Shown here in pieces: positions 60,269 to 64,000 of a DNA stretch of 64,000 bases. The stretch's first letter is position 1. Each line of letters begins with the position of its first letter. The stretch comes from Nitrospirota bacterium (GTDB lineage: Bacteria > Nitrospirota > Thermodesulfovibrionia > Thermodesulfovibrionales > UBA6898). The position numbers were made by a program, and so were the translations under genes. Below the pieces are notes generated by a model. That model did not search any database. It was not told where the DNA came from and saw only the letters and a list, made by a program, of their open reading frames with translations. The DNA is taken from the NCBI GenBank assembly GCA_021783515.1, contig JAJXTV010000020.1, positions 1 through 64,000 of the forward strand. The letters are read 5' to 3'.

Positions 60269-62098
60269 TTACTCCACAGTGACGCTCTTTGCCAGGTTCC
60301 TCGGCCGGTCCACATCACACCCCTTCAGGACGGCAATATGGTACGCCAAAAGCTGAAGCGGTATTACCGTCACGAATGGAGAAAAGAGGGGATGAGTAGA
60401 AGGGACCACCAAGACGTCGTCAGCCTTGTGCGAAACCGCAGCGGGTTCGTCTGTGACTGCTATCACGCGGGCGCCCCGTGCTCTGACCTCCTCGATGTTC
60501 GAGAGGATCTTGTCGAAATGGCTGTTCACCGGGGCCACCGCCACCACCGGCATCCCTTCGTCGATAAGGGCGATGGAGCCGTGTTTCATTTCACCCGCGG
60601 GATATCCTTCCGCGTGGATATACGATATCTCCTTGAGCTTGAGGGCCCCTTCCAGGGCGATGGGATAATTGACCCCCCTGCCGAGATAAAGGATATCCCG
60701 CGTTTCCACGAGGGTCTCGGCAAGGGCCTTGATCTCCGCATTTTTCTTCATGGCCTTTTCAATCAGTTCCGGAACCTTAAAAAGCTGGGCCATCAATATC
60801 TTCAGCTCTCCGTTCATCAGACGTCCCCTTTTGGACGCCAGTCCCATGGCAAGAAGGCAGAGAGCAGCCATCTGGGAAGTAAACGCCTTGGTAGAAGCCA
60901 CGCCTATCTCCGGACCCGCCCTTGTGTAAAGTACAAGGTCGGCATCCCGCGCAGCAGTGCTTCCCACGACGTTACAGATCGTCAGCGCCCTGGCCTCCTT
61001 GTTTTTCGCCTCTCTCTGCGCCGCGAGCGTATCGGCTGTTTCCCCTGACTGCGTGATAGAGATAAACAGGGTGTCATGTTCGATAATAGGCTGCATATAT
61101 CGGTACTCCGATGCGATCTCGACAGATACCGGAATGCGCGCGAGTTCTTCGATCACGTATCTTCCTACTACGGCCGCGTGGTAAGACGTGCCGCAGGCCG
61201 CAATATGGATTCTTTGAAGGCCGAACGTTTTCTTCACGGTGAGCTTTAGATCTTCAATTAATTTTTCGGAACACTCGTTCCACTCGTTGAGCGTATCCTG
61301 CACCGCGCGCGGCTGTTCGTGGATCTCCTTGAGCATAAAATGGTCATAGCCGTCTTTTTCAGCCATGGCAGAAGTCCAGTCCACTTCCACGATGGACGGC
61401 TCCGGAACGGCCTGTTTTGGCTGCCCGAAGTATTTAATATCTATGTCTTTTGCAGAGAGCGCGCAAATCTGGCCGTCTTCAAGATAAAGGAACCTTTTTG
61501 TATGACTGAGAATCGCGGGGATATCGGAGGCAAAGAAGTATTCCCCTTCCCCGTATCCGATCACGAGCGGACTTCCCTTTTTGACTGCGTAAAGGGTCGT
61601 GGGATCGCTCTCGCTCAAGATCCCAAGCGCAAAGGATCCTCTCAGGGCCGAGATTGACTCCACAATAGATTCATACAGGGAAAGTCCTCTCTTCATGTTC
61701 CATGAAATCAGCTGCGGGACCGCTTCGGTATCGGTCTCTGAATAAAAGGTTTCTCCCTCCGCGATAAGCTTTGACCTGATCTCGCGATAGTTCTCGATGA
61801 TCCCGTTATGGACCACCGCAACTCCGCCAATGTAATGGGGATGGGCATTTACTTCGGAGGGCGCCCCGTGGGTGGCCCACCGCGTGTGTCCGATGCCGAC
61901 ATTTGCATGCTCATAGGGGAAAGGCACGATATGTTCCAGCTTCTTTATCCTCCCCGTTGTCTTGTATACCTCTATTCCCTTGCCGTTTTTATAGGCTATG
62001 CCCGAGGAGTCGTATCCCCGGTATTCCAGCCTCTTCAGGCCGTCGATCAAAATCGGCAGCGCATTTTGGTGACCTATGTATCCTACTATTCCGCACAT
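60269..62098 (-). CDS. glmS: Glucosamine-6-phosphate synthase
   Basis: 609 residues of the glutamine:fructose-6-phosphate aminotransferase, which begins amino-sugar synthesis for peptidoglycan and lipopolysaccharide. The glutaminase domain starts with the nucleophile (MCGIVGYIG), with HTRWATHG, HNGIIENY and SETDTE. The isomerase half has CGTSYHAA, TQSGETADT, KHGSIALI and the C-terminal LAKSVTVE. ATG 62098 is fixed by the Cys2 requirement and GAGGAGG; an open frame extends further upstream. A candidate sigma-54 promoter lies about 50 bases before it. Confidence 0.98.
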   Translation of the reverse strand: MCGIVGYIGHQNALPILIDGLKRLEYRGYDSSGIAYKNGKGIEVYKTTGRIKKLEHIVPFPYEHANVGIGHTRWATHGAPSEVNAHPHYIGGVAVVHNGIIENYREIRSKLIAEGETFYSETDTEAVPQLISWNMKRGLSLYESIVESISALRGSFALGILSESDPTTLYAVKKGSPLVIGYGEGEYFFASDIPAILSHTKRFLYLEDGQICALSAKDIDIKYFGQPKQAVPEPSIVEVDWTSAMAEKDGYDHFMLKEIHEQPRAVQDTLNEWNECSEKLIEDLKLTVKKTFGLQRIHIAACGTSYHAAVVGRYVIEELARIPVSVEIASEYRYMQPIIEHDTLFISITQSGETADTLAAQREAKNKEARALTICNVVGSTAARDADLVLYTRAGPEIGVASTKAFTSQMAALCLLAMGLASKRGRLMNGELKILMAQLFKVPELIEKAMKKNAEIKALAETLVETRDILYLGRGVNYPIALEGALKLKEISYIHAEGYPAGEMKHGSIALIDEGMPVVAVAPVNSHFDKILSNIEEVRARGARVIAVTDEPAAVSHKADDVLVVPSTHPLFSPFVTVIPLQLLAYHIAVLKGCDVDRPRNLAKSVTVE

Positions 62099-62159
62099 GG
62101 TGTGCCTCCTCTTCGCATCGGTATTTATGCCGGGTCTTTTTTCATCCGTAATGTTTCGT

Positions 62160-62175
62160 TGCAAAAAATGTACCC
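62160..62175 (-). promoter_or_regulatory. Candidate sigma-54 promoter of glmS
   Basis: Minus strand GGGTACATTTTTTGCA fits TGGCACGNNNNTTGCA: the GG and GC pairs are exactly ten bases apart, and AC and TTGCA match. Transcription would start near 62150, about 50 bases before the glmS ATG. An NtrC-type activator is encoded divergently 1.3 kb away. Confidence 0.6.
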
Positions 62176-62218
62176 GCGGGCCCAACTTCAAACCGAGAGC
62201 TGCCTCTAATATTTTCAC

Positions 62219-62247
62219 TTGACAATCGATTAAATAGATTTAATAAT
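62219..62247 (+). promoter_or_regulatory. Promoter reading toward the histidine kinase gene
   Basis: TTGACA (62219-62224), a 17-base spacer and AATAAT (62242-62247). A perfect palindrome, ATTAAA-TAGA-TTTAAT (62229-62244), fills the spacer and could be an operator. Confidence 0.6.
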
Positions 62248-62301
62248 GTGCTCATGAACGGAGAAGTCGGGCAGTCGTCCAACAAGTTCCTGCTTGACAC
62301 A

Positions 62302-62316
62302 GCGGATTGTATCCGC
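62302..62316. promoter_or_regulatory. Candidate activator-binding palindrome
   Basis: GCGGAT-TGT-ATCCGC is a perfect inverted repeat about 150 bases upstream of the predicted sigma-54 start of glmS, the usual distance for an NtrC-family activator site. It could equally be a hairpin in the RNA transcribed from the promoter at 62219. Confidence 0.45.
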
Positions 62317-62346
62317 CGGATCCAAACGAGCGAGGGCTCTCTGCGG

Positions 62347-62373
62347 AAGGGCAGCATCAAAGCTGCCTTTTCC
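62347..62373 (+). terminator. Terminator or attenuator before the histidine kinase gene
   Basis: GGCAGC pairs with GCTGCC around ATCAAA, the stem extends through AAG/TTT to nine pairs and TTTTCC follows. It lies between the promoter at 62219 and the kinase coding region, so it could attenuate the operon or end a short RNA. Confidence 0.6.
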
Positions 62374-62396
62374 TGAAACGAAATGAGTGTGACGAA

Positions 62397-63461
62397 GTGG
62401 AAGAAGGGTTCTCGTTCGAAGTGGATAAGAATTTACGCATCATTTCCTGGGGAGAAAAGCTTGGGCAGGTCATGGGGAAGTCTGCCCGGAGCGCCCTCGG
62501 CAAGGTCTACCACGAGGAATTACCAAGATTTCTGATAGAGGACAGCGACGCCCTGGCGTTGTCCGTGTCGGGAAACGAGCCGATCACCCTGAAGAAATAT
62601 TCTTTCACGTGTCCGCAAGACGGAATGACTGCGGACATACGGATCGAGCCGCGGGAAGAAGAGCCAGACGCAATGGGGAAAGACGAGGGGGGCGCGAAGG
62701 TGACCCTTTCCAATCTGACCTGCCCCGTATTACAAAGCATGAAGAATGCGCAGCGGTTCATCGGCCTCGGCAAGACGGCGTCCACGCTTGCGCACGGGGT
62801 GAGGAACCCGCTCAACGCGATGAGGGGGGCAGTCCTGTATCTCAGCGAAAAATATAAGGATGAGCGCACCCTTGGCGAGTTTGCGGCGATTATGGAAGAC
62901 GAGATAAAGAGGTTCGACGATTTTATTTCGCAGTTCCTCGCCACCTCCGCGGTTGAGGCCGAATCCTCCGTGACGGACATCAATTCGCTGCTGAAAAAAA
63001 TTGAAGTCCTGACATCCTACCAAACACACGTTCACCAGATACGAACGGTATACGAATACGGCGAGATCCCCCCTATCATGGCGAACGCTTTCCAACTGGA
63101 ACACGCGCTTCTCAACATCATCAACAATGCGATTGAGGTCATGCGCGGAGGGGGGAGACTCACGGTGAAAACCCGTCTTGAGCCCTCTTTCGGAGGATAT
63201 TACATCGCAATCGAGATTTCGGATACCGGGTCGAGAATATCGGGAGACGCTATGCTGCAGGATGCGCCGGAAGCACAGGCGGAAAACAGAGGAAAGGGAT
63301 TCGGGCTGCTTATTACACGCGAAATTCTAAAGGGTTATGGTGGATATCTTGATCTTAAAACCAGAAAGGGCAAAGGATCAGTGGCCCGGTTGTTTATCGC
63401 CGCCGACGATAAGGGGGACAAAAATGAACGGCAAGGGAGACATTCTCATAGTAGACGATGA
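62397..63461 (+). CDS. NtrB-like sensor histidine kinase
   Basis: This is a cytoplasmic kinase of about 354 residues, without membrane segments. A PAS-like sensor region (FEVDKNLRIISWGEKLGQVM) is followed by the H-box LAHGVRNPLNAMRGAV (phosphorylated His) and an ATPase domain: the N-box HALLNIINNAIEVM, DTGSRIS and GKGFGLLITREIL. The start is uncertain: no good ribosome site was found. I chose GTG 62397; TTG 62307 and GTG 62421 are alternatives. It overlaps the response regulator gene by 38 bases and lies divergent from glmS. Confidence 0.88.
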   Translation: MEEGFSFEVDKNLRIISWGEKLGQVMGKSARSALGKVYHEELPRFLIEDSDALALSVSGNEPITLKKYSFTCPQDGMTADIRIEPREEEPDAMGKDEGGAKVTLSNLTCPVLQSMKNAQRFIGLGKTASTLAHGVRNPLNAMRGAVLYLSEKYKDERTLGEFAAIMEDEIKRFDDFISQFLATSAVEAESSVTDINSLLKKIEVLTSYQTHVHQIRTVYEYGEIPPIMANAFQLEHALLNIINNAIEVMRGGGRLTVKTRLEPSFGGYYIAIEISDTGSRISGDAMLQDAPEAQAENRGKGFGLLITREILKGYGGYLDLKTRKGKGSVARLFIAADDKGDKNERQGRHSHSRR

Positions 63462-64000
63462 GCCGAATGCGCTGACGGTTCTCTCGGCCATACTGTCCGA
63501 GGAAGGATACAGCGTGCTGCATTCCGGAGACGTTGATACCGCGACGGAACTGATATATAACCATACCGTCGACGCCGTCATAACAGACATCAAGATGCCG
63601 GGGAAAGACGGGATGTTTTTTTTCGACTATGTGACTAAAAACCATCCCCGGGTCCCGGTTATATTTCTCACCGCCTACGGCACGGTCGAGTCTGCAGTGT
63701 CAGCCATGACGCGCGGCGCCTTCCACTATTTCGTGAAGCCGCCTGACTATCGGATCCTCAAGAGCGTTCTTGCACGGGCAGTGAAGCAGCATGCAGCAGG
63801 CGGAGAGGACGCCCCCCACGAGGCGGAGAGGACGTGCAGTGAATACCGCTCCGGCTTTTTCGGAAATACGCCGGAAATGCGTAAGGTATTCGATACTATC
63901 GAGGCGGTTAAGAGCTCTCGCAGCGATGTGATCATCTGCGGCGAGACCGGGACCGGCAAGGAACTGATCGCGCTGGCGCTGCAGGATGATGACGGGGATA
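63424..64000 (+). CDS. NtrC-family response regulator (cut by window end)
   Basis: Only the first 192 residues are in the window. The receiver domain has the acidic pocket DILIVDDEPNAL, the phospho-acceptor aspartate in VITDIKMPGKDG, FLTAYGT and the lysine in FVKPP. A linker leads to an AAA+ sigma-54 activation domain, whose Walker A GETGTGKELIALAL is visible just before the edge. It would activate sigma-54 promoters once phosphorylated by the kinase encoded upstream. The GAFTGA loop and DNA-binding domain lie beyond the window. Confidence 0.92.
   Translation, partial: MNGKGDILIVDDEPNALTVLSAILSEEGYSVLHSGDVDTATELIYNHTVDAVITDIKMPGKDGMFFFDYVTKNHPRVPVIFLTAYGTVESAVSAMTRGAFHYFVKPPDYRILKSVLARAVKQHAAGGEDAPHEAERTCSEYRSGFFGNTPEMRKVFDTIEAVKSSRSDVIICGETGTGKELIALALQDDDGD

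Overview
The window is a GC-rich, gene-dense bacterial chromosome segment with 67 protein genes supported here, the last one cut by the window edge. No rRNA, tRNA, CRISPR array, transposase or prophage gene was seen. Class II (B12-dependent) ribonucleotide reductase, large membrane-anchored multiheme cytochromes c, a CcsA-HemA-HemC haem cluster, a siroheme synthase-type protein, a LarE homologue and NtrC-type regulation point to an anaerobic or facultative Gram-negative bacterium. An uncultured member of Nitrospirota (Thermodesulfovibrionia-like) or a Desulfobacterota relative fits best. This is an inference from gene content, not a phylogeny.

Layout. 1-1450: a small membrane protein and a lipoprotein around a 590-base gene-poor stretch. 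1638-8716 (minus): a run of radical SAM protein, RNase G, LarE, a GlcF-like Fe-S protein, transaldolase and an FmdB zinc ribbon. 8793-13834 (plus): BamD-like lipoprotein, siroheme synthase domain, then rpsB-tsf-pyrH-frr, an unannotated 45-residue protein and a DksA-like protein with a histone H1-like tail. 13856-20942 (minus): hemC, hemA, ccsA, a 56-residue protein, a DUF4912 protein and polA. 21064-30969 (plus): adk, mutL-miaA-hfq, NUDIX, a PpiD-like fragment, a methyltransferase, mnmG and a 17-unit TPR protein. 31107-38928: M1 peptidase, STN protein, then sdhCD-gdhA and a cytochrome b/13-haem cytochrome c pair. 39277-41464: small exported proteins. 41723-46255: an NrdR-controlled nrdJ operon divergent from a nine-haem cytochrome. 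46265-51484: zapAB, hisCB, HAD phosphatase, ferredoxin, YcbK-like protein. 52765-56469: rpmH-rnpA-yidD-yidC-mnmE. 56662-64000: CBS-regulated pyrophosphatase, glmS with an apparently inactivated tandem paralogue, and a divergent NtrB/NtrC pair.

Most notable signals. (1) A sigma-54 promoter directly in front of glmS, divergent from an NtrB/NtrC-like pair, with glmS followed by a paralogue that has lost the glutaminase nucleophile. Together they look like a self-contained amino-sugar control module. (2) A shared, probably activator-dependent promoter architecture (TAGGA ... TAGGA ... CCAATTGTCY, then a 17-base spacer) in front of two distant genes, the small membrane protein at the left edge and the 13-haem cytochrome. 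These two proteins also share a membrane-segment motif. (3) A textbook pair of NrdR boxes built into the nrdJ promoter, whose operon carries two paralogous proteins of unknown function and a Cys-rich protein. (4) Repeated placement of a -10 hexamer 5-9 bases before the start codon, suggesting leaderless mRNAs. (5) A DNA polymerase I with two of four proofreading carboxylates replaced.
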